Origin: Patagioenas fasciata
Taxonomy: Eukaryota; Chordata; Aves; Columbiformes; Columbidae
Assembly (NCBI RefSeq): GCF_037038585.1
Contig: NC_092524.1
Coordinates: 70,456,552-70,520,551, forward strand
Direction of reading: 5' to 3'
Length of the DNA: 64,000 bases
Shown piece by piece: positions 1-13,100 of the stretch. Numbering within the stretch: the stretch's first letter is position 1; each line of letters starts with the position of its first letter. The notes under the pieces were generated by a model. That model was not told the DNA's origin, ran no database searches, and was given only the letters and a program-made list of their open reading frames with translations. A program made the position numbers and the translations under genes.

Positions 1-1024
1 TTTTAAGCATTTCTTTGCCCCTTGGCTTCTCCAGCTCTCTGAGCTGCCCCCAAGGCCTCCGGCAGCGTGTTCGGCCCCGGCTCAGAACACGCACTCAACA
101 AGTCAAGTAGGCCGTTGTTCGGTGATGAAGTGCAGCAGCTTATCTGAGCCCTGCAAGTCTATTTACAGCTCTCCATTAATACACTCTCCTAGCAAGGAGT
201 GCAACTACAATGTCTCTATTCTCCTCTTTGATTAGTCTGGTTATTCAGGAAACTGGCAGCTTAGCAACAGATTCTGATGACCTAGAAAACTTCAACACAC
301 TAAAAAGCAACATGTGTGGAACACGGAAGAGCTAAACTGGAGGAGCAAATAGTGTGGTGGACAACCGAAGCCTTCAGGTGCTGTCCACAGACCCTCATCC
401 ACACACGCCCTCTTGTTTGCGCCTTCAATTATGAAGGCACGTCCGCTCCCATAACTGTTAGCAAACAGAATTCTTATCTCCCAAATGATTTTCATCCATG
501 CTTGTCTGACCGCCCTCCTCTCAGCCTTTCATTCCCAGGAGCTATTAGGTTGTTAATTAAAGCTTTCACAGAAAACAACCCGAAAAGCCTCAAACCACAA
601 CCACCTTAAACATGTAATACATTCCTGCATCATTTCTATGGGATGCATTTAATGTACATACATGATACGAAATTATTTCCAATGCCTATTATGATCTGGA
701 ATAGTTTGGCTACATAATTCTTGTATTTAATGTCTTTTTGTAAAAAATGGATACTTAGATCCGATAAAACAAGAATGATTGATGGGTGGGGTTTTTCTTT
801 TTAAGGCAACACTACCTGTATTTAAACGACGTTTGTGGAAAGGATTAAGAATTCCAGGACACCAGGAGCAGACACGTTGAAAGCGATTAAATCCACATGA
901 TCCATTCCCAATGCCCAGCCCAGGCACACACGTCCCCGCTTTCTGCTGAGCAGGCAGAACTGGAGCGCTCACAACATTCAATATCCGAACCGGGCACGTT
1001 TCCAGCCAGGCGCGCACACCTCAC
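1..1024 (-). other. FANCM intron 13 (part), no coding feature seen
   Basis: Sequence downstream of exon 13 on the FANCM strand. I see no FANCM-like reading frame, repeat or RNA gene here. The large FANCM exon 14 must lie left of the window. Confidence 0.7.
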
Positions 1025-1183
1025 CTGTTCCAGTCTCATCAGCTCTATCATTTCCATGACGCTGATAAAGTGGCAGCAACGATCCGAGTGATCGACCACG
1101 AACGTAGGGAAAGGACGGTTCTGCCAAATTCTCCATTCGGACAAGGAAAGCTCGTGAGTCGCTTTCTCTTCGTGCTGCTGCGG
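1025..1183 (-). CDS. FANCM: FANCM exon 13 (MHF-binding region)
   Basis: Encodes [19 protein letters not shown] and [20 protein letters not shown], then MRLEQ before CAG|GTGAGG. The 5' border is uncertain: AAG|CCGCAG|CAG|CAC offers three in-frame acceptors (exon start at 1183, 1177 or 1174). The first is chosen for its better pyrimidine tract. Confidence 0.9.
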
Positions 1184-4100
1184 CTTGAAATTAAGGTTGG
1201 TAATGAGATTTTAATCAGGAAATTGTTTAGCAAAACTGATGTCTACTTTTCTGCCAGGGACAACAAATACTCTGAATGGAGAAGATTATCTAAACTTTAT
1301 CATAAAGGTTTAAGTCAGGTCTAAAATAAAACCAATTCCATACTTGGTGTTGTTACGACTTTCAATAGAAGACAGCTCGTTTTCAGTGGTGAAATGACAC
1401 AAAAGCTGCTCATTTTTTCACCGAATCAAAGAAGAGCTTGGAAAACTTGAGCTCTTCTTTCCATAACATTTTTATATTTACATGAACAAGGCAATAAAAA
1501 GTGTGGCAACAATATCTCCATGAGTACAACATCCTGCACGGACCACTCAGAGAAGGAACATAACTTACTGAGAGACTTTTAAATGCATTTAAATGCATTT
1601 TTCATTTACAGACCCAGTCTCAAAGACCCAGATCAAGCATCTAATTCCTAAATTCTCAACCTCAAAAACCTACCTGTAATTCTCCAAATTGCATTTTTAA
1701 TACAGACCTCCTCCGAATCCACAGTTAGCTTGGTTACAGAGGGCTTTGTTGGCTTGGTTATGGAGGGCTTGGTTAGCTTGGTTACGGAGGGCTTGGTTAG
1801 CTTGGTTAGCTTGGTTACGGAGGGCTTGGTTAGCTTGGTTAGCTTGGTTACTGAGGACAACCCTCAGGCCTCATGGCGAAGCCAACATCACATTCAGGTG
1901 AAACTCACCGGTGTTTCTTCCAGGTTTTCCAAGGTTTCAAAATGAGTTTGGGGCAATATCGGTTCCTTTATTCCATCACTCTCCTTAATCCTGTAAAGTC
2001 TGTCCCATATTTCAAATTCCTCAGCCGACAGAGACCAGTTCTCATGGCACTGCACTTGCTTTTGGCCTATATGGGGAAAACACCAGGAAAATGTTCCCTA
2101 CTTTGAGAAAAAGCATAAACAGAATAAAAAGAACTTTATATGACACCAGTCCAAAGAAAAAATACCTTCTCTGTGCCACAAGCAACACCAGATATAGGGA
2201 ATCTACTGTCAGAAACAAGTGTTAAAACTGTGTTGAGTGTGTTATAACTATGGATAAATCTATCTATTAAACGCTTGTTTTGGGGAAGGCTTCATATAAA
2301 CAAAGGTACGGACAGACAGATGTCAATAGAGAGATACATATATCAAATACCCGTGGGCCCTGCAGCCAGTATAGCAAACACAGAAAGTATATGGCTTCAA
2401 TTTCTAGACACGTCTCGGGGACCTCGGGGAACAAACTGCAAAGAAGCCTGGTTTTTTGAAGTTACTCTTTACATACTGGAAGCAACATTGATTTGTTAAG
2501 ACAAAAATATCTGTCATTTTGAACTCATCTCCTCTATTGAGGACGTGCAGATGAACAAGAGCACAGAAAGAAAAGAGAAACTATGAAAATTCAGCAGAAG
2601 CAGAGAAAGAAAAAGAGGCTCATGAGTTTGATTTAGACTGGGAACACCTGATTCTGAGCGAGGACACCCCGGTGACAATGAGGAAACGGGACAGTTTTTG
2701 GCAGCCAGCACTGCCCAAACCCACGCCTGGTCCCCCACAGCGGCCGTCAGGGCGAACAGCGAAGCAGCATCAGTGGCAAGAGCGTGGTAAGAACGTGGTT
2801 GCTTCCAGCCCAGCTGGGCGAAGCTTGGAGAAAAACAGTGAAGTTAATTTGACAGTGACCCTGCAGACAGGATTTGGGACCAGTCTGCAGCCACCACCCC
2901 TCTCCGAACTAACGGCACCTCGGAGGGATCAGCCCGTACCCCTCAGCCCCTCAAACTGCACCTGCCATAGACTTTGTCTGCACGGGACGGTGTGACAGTG
3001 TTTGTTAGGGACCCCAGAGCAGAGCCCTCACGGTTCAGAGGCCAAGTTCAATCCTGGACATACAGGGTCTTTCACAGCTGGGAAAAGTCACCAACACTGA
3101 CTTGGTTTAACGTCACTGTTAAAAAAAATCATCACCGTTGCTACTACAATAGTTCTGACTCACTTCAAAAAACGTGAAGTAGTACGTGCTTTTTTTAATA
3201 GTAATTAATGATCTTTAAGAACATTTGATGAGTTAAAGTGAAACATACTACCAAAGACGAACGTATCACTACAACCACTAGTGCTATTTTCCATGTTTTT
3301 CTCCAAAACCCAAATGTTTTCCCTTTGGTTCAAGCGGGAGCAGAGCCAGCCCAGCCCTGGCCCTGGCCCCGAGGGGCAGACAGCACCGGTCCTGCTGGCT
3401 CTGCTGTGTTCTGCACTGGAACGGGACAGTGAAACATGGAGCTGAAATGCAAAAAATAGAGACCTTTCTTCCTCTTCTCTTTGAGACTTATTGTGGCTAT
3501 CATTACGATCAGAAGCAGCCACCTGCTCCAGACAGTAACAAGGGGGTTGAACAGAAAGCTGGCGCGCAGTGGTTGGCGAGGCGGGCACTGAACCACCCGC
3601 ACAACCACAGACCCCACACGCTCCACGTGCCTCAGCCGTGGTGGTCACCAACCTATGTCATACGAACACCTGGCGATGACGGCCTGGGAAGCGCTATTCC
3701 CTCAGCAGGAGGTACGTTCAGCATATTATCTTCTTCACGTGCTTACTGTCTCTCCTTTCTGTGCTCTACAGCAGACCTACAAACATTCTGAAATGATCAA
3801 GCACGACAATTTCCAACTATCTACAAAACTTCGCTCTTCCTTCCTCTCTTATACTGTTGTTCAGGTTACTGACCATTCCAGTGCCATGTCACTAGCAGCT
3901 AAAGTGCCATTTCTCTTTTCAGATTAATTTTCCTCCAAAGATGTGTGTAATTCATCAATATCCCACCTTTCATTGATCCTCTTCCTCCCCTCAAAATCCT
4001 TTCATTTTCAAGCATTTCTGGTTTATTGTCATTTACAAAGGTGTAAGACATACTCTTCTTGTATTAATAGAAACACTAAGCTTAACTGTTGGAGCTCCAA

Positions 4101-7100
4101 ACCAGATTTGGTACAGAAAAATCACTAAACATTAGGTGACAACTATGGCACTGGACACAGGCATATCAGAATTCATCACAAGGCATTAACATCATTAACA
4201 TTTCCTTTTCCATTTGCAGCTGGAGTTTGACCTTCAGTCATCGACTCCATGAGAAGCTCTTTGGAGAGAGACGAAACAAATCTGATTTGAAATGCAGCTA
4301 TTTAAAGTCAGAAGGGTGACTTAGGATGCTGAAGGACAAGGATGCGGAACCAAAGCAGCGCTGAGCACGGTACCACGGTCGAGAGGCTGGAGTTGACAAA
4401 CTGACATCTCTGCTAGAGCCCCAGCCCTCGAGCGAGCGCACAGCTTGGGGTGCGGGAATAGAACAGCGTGAGATAGCAGCTTAGGCGGTGCTTAGAGAAA
4501 CACCATAATCCTCTTACCGGTGACACAGGGAAAGAGAGCAGATTTATGCTGGAGGGAACTACATCTTCTCTCTTTGGAAAGCATCCTTGAATCGCTTGGG
4601 TCATATTTCTCAGCAGTAATGAACATTTTGTGCAGCTTTGGATCGATGCCTTCTGGAATCATGCGCGGGCTGTGCTGGTAGAAATGAAGCGTTTTGTCTC
4701 CCGACAGAGCTTTGTGGATGCTCCGTTTGTTGGACTGGCTTTGATTGTAAGTCTGCACAAGAGAAAACATATCATACGTTGCTGGATCGTTTTTTCACAT
4801 GACTTGATCAAAAGTAGAAGAACATGTGAGTGTCTCTGGAGTTTCTCATTATTTTATGTTCTGTTATCAAGGTATTTTGATTTTTTTTCTGTTCTTCCTC
4901 AAACACAACTAAAACAAAATACAACACAAGGCCCTGAGAGCCAACCACATCCCCTCTTCTGCGGATATTGTCAGTGAGGCCAGCATAACCCACTGGTCAT
5001 GGCTTCGAACTCTAAGTTCAAGCCTTGTGGTGTGCCCCATATTCTGGTAACCAAAGCAGATGGGGGAAGAAGAGGAGAAGGAGGAGAAGAAGGAGAAGAG
5101 GAAGGGAAGGAGAAGAGGAAGGGGAAGGGAAAGAGAAGAGGAAGGGGAAGGGAAGGAGAAGAGGAAGAGAAGGAGAAGAGGAAGCAATAAGGTTGCATTG
5201 AAAATCTGATAACGAATACATCACAACATAGCTACCAAGTTATATTTTTTTTCCTTCTTTTAAAGAGCTTCCACAGTAAAATATCCAAGTCAAATTAAAT
5301 TCGAATTATCATCATTTTGTCCCCAGGTAAAACATCCAAACCAAATGTAATAAAATGTAAGGAAGGACCAAAGAACAGCGATTGCTGTTCAGGTTGCAAG
5401 CACTACAAGCTATAAAGCAATGCGCAGTTTCCATGCTCTGTACACGGATCAGAAGTAGGAACAGCGCTCGAGAGAAAAGGAACCACAGCCCTTCCCCAGG
5501 GGAGCCCACAACCCACAACGGATCCAGGGCCGATGTCAATTAGGTTACATCAGAAACAAAGAAAGGAGGTCAAGCAAAAAAAAGGCATAAGATTATTGGC
5601 TAATGTCATATGTGCTCCACGGCCTTTTAATTACACTCCATTCTTATTGTGCAACAGAGAAACTGAGACAAAGATGGAGAGACTAAGGAAAGAGGGTGGG
5701 TTCCCTCCCAGTGTTCCTGGTCCCAAGTCCCTGTGGCAGTTGTTTCCTTCGCCCTGCTCCGCTGGGCCCTCCTCTGCGCACGGGGAGGCGAGGGGAAGGG
5801 ACAGCACCCAGCGCTGCCCTTGTCACACGCAAACTCCCACACCTGCACTCCGATTGCTCCAATAAAACACCTTCAAAAGCGTTATAATTGATTTGATGTG
5901 GTTTGATTAAAAAAGATCCCAATAATGAATAGGAGACCATGATTTACTCAGCTGCAAGTTATGTGATGGGGAGGAATCTCCACATTGACAGATCTAGGAG
6001 GGTCAATCAAAAAATAAATAAAGCCAAAGCAAACCAATCAGATTTATTTCATGATCTCAAAACAAGACTCTTTAAATAGTGTCCCGCCTTCAGGACAGTC
6101 AGAGTTCTGCTTCAAGAGATCTCTGAGAAAACCTGAAGAGCCCTGTAATCCAGCTACTTAACTGGAACTGCAGGAACGTAGGGGACCATTTCAAACTCCC
6201 ATTGTAGAGCAGCACTTGCAGTCGTTCCCACTCTCTATGGGCAGCACGAGAAAACAGCTATTTACAAACACCATCCACTTTGATAACTTTGAACTCATTC
6301 CTTCAAAGCAGCTTTTTTCCCAGATAGGAATCTTGGGGCTCTCATTTTGAATTAAATCCCTGCTACCTACAGATTTAAACCAGAAACCGGAATAAACGAA
6401 ATAATAGCAAGACTCTACAATTTTGGGCTTACAGTTAGCTTACAGCGGTCTCAGGCTGCTCTGTCATGAAAGCCGATCCAGCTCAGAACCAAACAAAAGC
6501 AGGGAAGAACAAAATCAGCTTTCAGCCAGAACAGCGAGGTACCCCTAAAAACACCCTGTGCTCAAACAGGGGTGCACGCTGAAATGGTAAAGATGCAGTT
6601 CGCTATTATTCCACAACCAGTGCCCCCCAGGAGCGATGCCAAGGGGGCCGGCTCTGCCCCTCCTGCCCGCATGGTGGCCCCGGCTCCCAGAGCATGGCTC
6701 AGGCTGCCCCTGGCCCTTTGGTTTCCCAAGGGGCAGCCTGCGCTCAGAGACGATTAATTAATTACACTGCGCGTTGAGTGCTGAGGTTCAGGAATTTAGC
6801 AAAAGTAGATTTCCACTTAAGCTGATCTCTTCAGAACCTCACACGCAAGCCTGCTCGCGCTAAGCCCGCGCGGGCAGGGGCGGTGTCGTCAGCAGCCCCG
6901 GGCTCCGGCCTCGCTCTTCCACACCACCTTCCGTACCGGGATTTGCAGAGTCCCCCTTCATCATTTACAAAATAAGCATTATTGAGAACAAAGGTCTGAA
7001 GCCTTTCACATTGAGAAAGCGCACTTATTTCTAGAATATCGTGGGCTATTCTGGTTTCCTGCAGGGCCAGGAGTGCTCAGGGTTGCTGTGATTTTAATGC

Positions 7101-10100
7101 ACAGTCAATGGTTTCCTGGAATGGAATAAACGAGTCACTTTTTCTTCAGAGGTGTTGAGGTTTGATTGCGTGGTGACAATAAAACCACGGCAGGTGTATT
7201 GTCAACCCCCCTTCCCACTAAGGACAGGTGATCAGGAGGGAAAGAAGGACAGAGAGAAGAGAGCTGGGAAAATTCAAAATGTTTTACTAATCATGGAATC
7301 ATCATAGAATCATCACAGAATGCGAGGGATTGGAAGGGCCCTGGAAAGCTCATCCAGTGCAATCCCCCCATGGAGCAGGAACACCCAGCTGAGGTTCCAC
7401 AGGAAGGTGTCCAGGCGGGTTTGAATGTCTGCACAGAAGGAGACTCCACAACCTCCCTGGGCAGCCTGGGCCAGGCTCTGCCACGCTCACCCCCAACAAG
7501 TTTCTTCTCAAGTTTAAGTGGAACCTCTTATGCTCCAGCTTAAACCCATTACCTCTTGTCCTTACTAATGCTGCTGATAAAATAGAGAAAATGATACAAA
7601 CTCTACCAAACCAATCTGGAAAGTCCCGGCAACTGCAGAGCCGGCAGCCGAAGTCCTGGACTGGACCCTGCAGCCAACCGGAGCTGGATTCAGTCTGGCA
7701 CTGGCCTCGGTTCGCAGGGACGACTCACAAGGTCCTCTGCTAATGTCGCCATAAGGAAAAGGGACAAGATCCTGGTGATCTCCCACTTTTATATGAAGTA
7801 TCAGGTGAATGGGATGTTATACTCAGTTGGTCAGTTTTTGGTCACCAGTTTCTCGTTGCCCCTCTCCCGAGATGTCCATCCATCCTTATCAATGACCTCG
7901 CATTCCATTGCTGTGTCTACCAAAACATGGATCTGGCTTTCAGGAAAATGCAGCTGATCTGAAGCTTGAGCTGACAGGCACATTCACTAAAAGAGAAATC
8001 TGTTTGTACCAAAGCCAGGACAGGAGAGAGAAGCAAACCCATGCTCACCCGCTCCTCGCGGCCCTGGGCGAGGATGAGGACGATGCGGCCCTGGCGCCTG
8101 CGGCCCGTGCGGCCCATCCTCTGCACCAGCCGCACCGGGCTCTTCTGGGCGTCGAAGCAGACGATGAGATCCACCTCCCCGATGTCCAGACCTTCCTCCC
8201 CGACGCAGGTGGACACCAGGGTGTTGTACCCGCCCTCACGGAAGCGTTTCACCACCTGAGTAAAGGATTCCAATCAGAGTGAACAGGTCAGCCACAAGGC
8301 CCCTACCATACACTTTGCAGTTTTTCCAGGTTCAGACAGAAGATGATCAGAAACCACACGCTAATGTTATCAAAATCAACACATCAGATCTTCAATTCTA
8401 AAATAAAGGAAAAAAGCACACCTTATTCTGCCTCCAACCACGGCATTCTTCTAAAACTGATCTTCCCAACTTTACAATTCATTTGTTTTTAAACTGTGCT
8501 AAATCAAAACTTAAGGATATGTCTTATTTTTTCTACCTACAAGAAAAAAAAGAATGCCCTAAGCAAGTATTTGAATATTTCCGCAGACTTTCAAATATAT
8601 AAATAAAGTTAGCAGTTGTTCAAATAATGTAAATACATCAAATATTTCAACTGATGCATTCTGAGCGAGTGTAATTTTAGATACTCTGAAAGCAACTGAA
8701 CTACATAGGAATTTACTAACGGCATCAATGTTCAGTCACTGCCCTACAACCCGCGTTGATGCTCATGTAATTATTTACACAATTAATACTTTTAATCGCT
8801 GTTTCCTAGCACAGATCTCATCTCTTCTTTACCTCGAGCTGTTCCTTTTGCGTGAAGCCCTTTGTGCTCTTTCCCGTGGAGTGGCCGACGAACGTCATGG
8901 CTCTGACAAGCGGGCTGAGCCGCGACAGCATCTCTGCGATTTCCTGCACGCTGTCTCGGAACGACGAGAAGATCATCACTCTGGTGTCCGCAGCTCCGCC
9001 AGAGGCGCCTTCTGTCGTGCCTTCGCCTGCTTAAGGAGCCGGATTTTTAAATAATTACCAATAAAATATTGTGGGTAGATCATCCCACAAGCTGCACATT
9101 CACAGCTCTCGTCTCACTCAATGGGAAGGTTTTGTCCAAGTATACTGCAGAGAAACTGGCACTTAGGAGCCGCTCAGCCTAGTTAGACCAACCTACCAGA
9201 AAACGCTCCCTTATGCACCTGCTCCAACCGTTCCTCTTCAACATCAAAGCCGTGTTCTGATTTAGGAGAATTCACAGTAACTATGGTAAGAATACCTTAT
9301 ATCTGAGGTACCACTACTAATGTTACTCTGAAAAGCTCGGGTTTGATGGCAAGCGCACTGAAATAAAGTTTAAGATGCATTCTTCCAAAGGGTCTCCAAT
9401 GTGACTGTTAAATCTGCTGCCTAAACACCCCGAGTCAGCTGAGGTTCACGCTAAGGGAACAAACCGCTGTCACTGCAATAAAGGAGCCGTACACCAGCTT
9501 TCTGTGATTTACTACAGCATGTTGTCTCCCATTTCAATAGCAAAGATAACTTCTGCCTCTTCAACAAAAAAGGAAAAATAATGACCGTTTCTTAGTAAGG
9601 CGCTTTTGACCCAACCCACACTTCTTATGTTATTCTCTCATGGATTTTGTCTTCTAGGTACGCAACCTTTTTTTCTTCCTCTTTTGTTAAACATATAAAG
9701 GTATCTGCCTTCATGAGCACAGGCTGTGTGAGCAACCCGTGCGCCTGGACAGTCAGCTTCTCTTTAGCCCACTCAAACACTCCAGCAACGTGCCTGTCAC
9801 AGAGCGAAAACCCAGCGTGTTAAAGAAGAGACTCTCTCAAAGCAGATAACGAATAACCGAAACCAGCACAGCTCGCACACGTTACCAGCCACAGCCCCCG
9901 GATGAAATCAGACACATTCCCACAGATAAACATCTCCTCTTCTATAAAATTCTCCACAAACCACCTTTATCTCATTCAAAGCAAGCTCAGACAAGGAATT
10001 CAAGTACTCAAGGCTGGATGCATAGAACGATGTTTCCCTGAACACACGAAGAACAGTCACTTGGTGCTCACACCAGTTTCATGCTACGCCTGTAGCTCCA

Positions 10101-13100
10101 GCATCACACAGCTCCAGCAGACTGACAACACACCTTGGAACAAGCGCAGGTTGGCTGTCCCTTACTTACACGAGTTCATATTGTTCTCCTCTGCTAACTT
10201 TACTCTAAACAACATTATACTATATCTATTTCTAGCATATTCTCATTACTTTAACAACAATAATGCTCAGTAGCATCTGTCCCTGCACCGTAAAAAATAC
10301 TCTACTGCTGCCGTTACCCCCTTGACCATCTCCAAAACCAGACTCAGAAAACCGAAGACATGAGCAGCCCATAATCAATCTGACAAGCAACCCAGAGTGG
10401 AAGATTAGCTGGGAGAAGCTCATTATGCTGAGCCAGCATCTCTGCAGGGCCAGGCAGAGCGTTCCCTGCGCAGGGCCAGGCGCTCCATAGTCAGGAGCTC
10501 CAGCTCAGCCCGGCTCATCACTAGTTAGACGTGGTTCCTCACTCGTTAGACCTGGTTCCTCACTAGTTAGATGCCTGGCTCCTCACTAGTTAGACCCGGC
10601 TCTGAGTGTCACAGGCACCTTGGCACTGCTCCTGGAAATTCTTACGGGAGAGCTTTCATTTCAAGTGGGGAAAAAAGAGCTGGTGGTATCCCCAATATGG
10701 CTAATGACTTCTAATTAATGCTCTTCCATCTCAAGTGCGGGGCTTTTCAAGGAATATGCTTTGCAGAATCAGTTACTGGTTTCAGAAGCTGAACAGGCAT
10801 GAACACGGTGGCTGATGATCCAGAGTAGCACAGTAACGCGGAGCTGGGACAAAGCAGAGCTGGGTCCAGGGCCTTGCTTGGCTCCTGCTTGGCCCCTAGA
10901 GATGCTGCACACCTGCACGAGTGTGTTTTCCACCGCTCACATAATGATTGAGGCTTTTCGTTCAGAGCCTTCTGATGGTGCAAAGATATACACAATTAAG
11001 TCTGGAAGCTTAATGAGTACTCAAGTTTTTATTGACAGACTCATGACAAATTCTTGTCTGGAGGAGGGAGAAATCAGGACACGGGTGTGTCAGAGTCCAA
11101 AACAGAATTTAGGGTGTTCCTACTTGTGTACGTGTGAATTTAGAGTTTACTTCCCAGAAACAGGGAGCAAGGGTAGAAATACAGGTTTGGGGTTATTGCT
11201 CAAATGGACATTGTGACACAGTGAATAATGAGGCAAATAAATGAAATCACAGTGTCTCACTCTTTCTGTCACCTGCCCAGTGCATTTGGGTTGGAGATGC
11301 ACGAGCTGAGGAGACACAAGCTGGACCTCACTACATTCCTGAAGCTACCAGAGAGCCTCCAACTTTGTGACCAGACCATAATTACGTATTTATAATAGTA
11401 AAGACTCACGGTTCATACCTGCTCAGTTCTGAGACTCACGCGCACAGACACAAAAACACGGAGCCAAACACTTGTACATTAGTTACCCGTCATTGATATC
11501 AAGAGACATGTCTGACCAACATTGCAAGGAAAAACATATCTGATGGGATTCATGTGACAGCAAAATCCATGCTATCAAAAGATAAGAGTATTAAACACAA
11601 AACTTAGAGAAACTCCAGCACAGAATACAGAATTTGAAAAGAAAAGGCAATAGGATAGAATGGTGGTGTTGTAGGAAAGAAGACCCAGGCACAGAGAGAG
11701 GAGGGAGGAGGATGATGGAAGGGGAAGAAGAAAGAAAAGAAGTAATTTGATTAAATACATTTGGACATGTTACAAATGAACAGAATCTGAAATGAGGAAA
11801 CAAAGTTGCCTACTAGAAAGCAGCAGCCCTTTAAAGTGCACTCTGACAAACCAGCTCCTGAGACAGAAATAAAACAAAAAGCAACCAAAACAGAAGGGCA
11901 GATCAGAAACTATCAGAGCTCACAGAGCACCACGATCCAAATACACACAGACAAAAAAACAGAAGTTGCAAAAAAATACCGTTACTGATGTCACCCTTCC
12001 AAAAGCAACAACTGGATCGAGAAGCTGAAACTTCCTAAAAGCAGCAGTATCTGACTGACTCGGAATATTCTGCTTCGTAATCTCAGGCTACTGTCTGACA
12101 TGATTTTGTTTTCCCTTTCGGTCAGGATGAAGAAGAATGAGAGAAAGACGACGGTAATTAAGGTTTGTCATGCTTAGCAAGAGGCTGGATATCAGAACTG
12201 TGATCCTGACGTTCCACAACCCTGTTGCATCCAACTTTGCAGGAGGGAACGGCAGCACTGCGCCAAGAGAGGGATTCCAGAGCACATCTGCCACCGGGAG
12301 CATCACCAGCAATGAGTGCACCAGCGTTTTTAACTGTTCTTAAAGAAATGTTATGGCGTAGTTCTTCTGAAGAGGACTTCTCCACACAGAGATACACAAA
12401 CACGGAAAACAAAAAAGCACTTGAACGGCTTAGGAACTACATCAGTAGGATATTGCTTGTTCGGATCCACAGGTTCAGCTGTTCGGATACTGTTCCTTTG
12501 AGTTGTTGGTACCTACCAGAACATCCCTTTTTCCAGGATGTGAAGTGCTTTACTACAATTTCCTCCAATTTCCTTAGTTTTGGATGACCGTAGATAAATT
12601 CCTTTTTATTTTCAGACACTGAAAAGGAAATAAATCAAAGATATAAGGAAACCTGCAAGTAGTATGAAGGGTTAGTAAACTGCATTTCCTCCCATTATAA
12701 TTCTCTGAGTCGGACACACAAATCCCTGACACTGGTTCTAATTGCATTCGCCTCAACAAATCAGTCAGCTACTTATGGAAGCTCATTTGTTAAACCCAGC
12801 GTTTGAGAAAGGGTTGTTACTTTTGTTACAGTCACACTGTAAAAGACATCTAGTCAAACAGTAATAATTTAACATTTCATTTTAAATGGAATTAAAAACT
12901 TCACCCATAGAAAACTTGTTTGGAGGTACCTAAAACCACGGAGAGAAAGGAGACAGATAAGGACCTAGGGAAACAATCTGAGTCAATGATACCAGTCAAG
13001 AGCATCACAACAAGCAGCTTCCTGCATCTACAAACTATGCAGAGGTATTTAAACAGAAAGGAAATATTCAGTCCCTGGAAGGGAAATACTGACCTGTTTT

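Larger units (their letters stand above)
4753..8048 (-). other. FANCM intron 10
   Basis: About 3.3 kb. It holds a 123-nt pure purine tract (5062-5184) and a CR1 fragment (7291-7565). The rest shows no gene. Confidence 0.8.

Noticed and set aside
1249-1320. Plus-strand peptide [13 protein letters not shown] that faintly resembles FANCM EEFKLWNRLYRLRD
   Set aside because: Wrong strand. The true exon for this segment is at 1909-2066 on the minus strand.
1725-1860. Repeat peptide TKLTKPSV / VTEGLVSLV
   Set aside because: Product of translating a minisatellite; no gene context.
2554-2995. Plus-strand frame with [15 protein letters not shown] and a Pro-rich stretch in FANCM intron 11
   Set aside because: Looks mildly protein-like, but has no family match that I know and no splice or start context. 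Treated as chance.
6888-6965. Possible C/D snoRNA (ATGATGA with TCAG complement) in FANCM intron 10
   Set aside because: The ends do not form a terminal stem, unlike the clear case in PRPF39.
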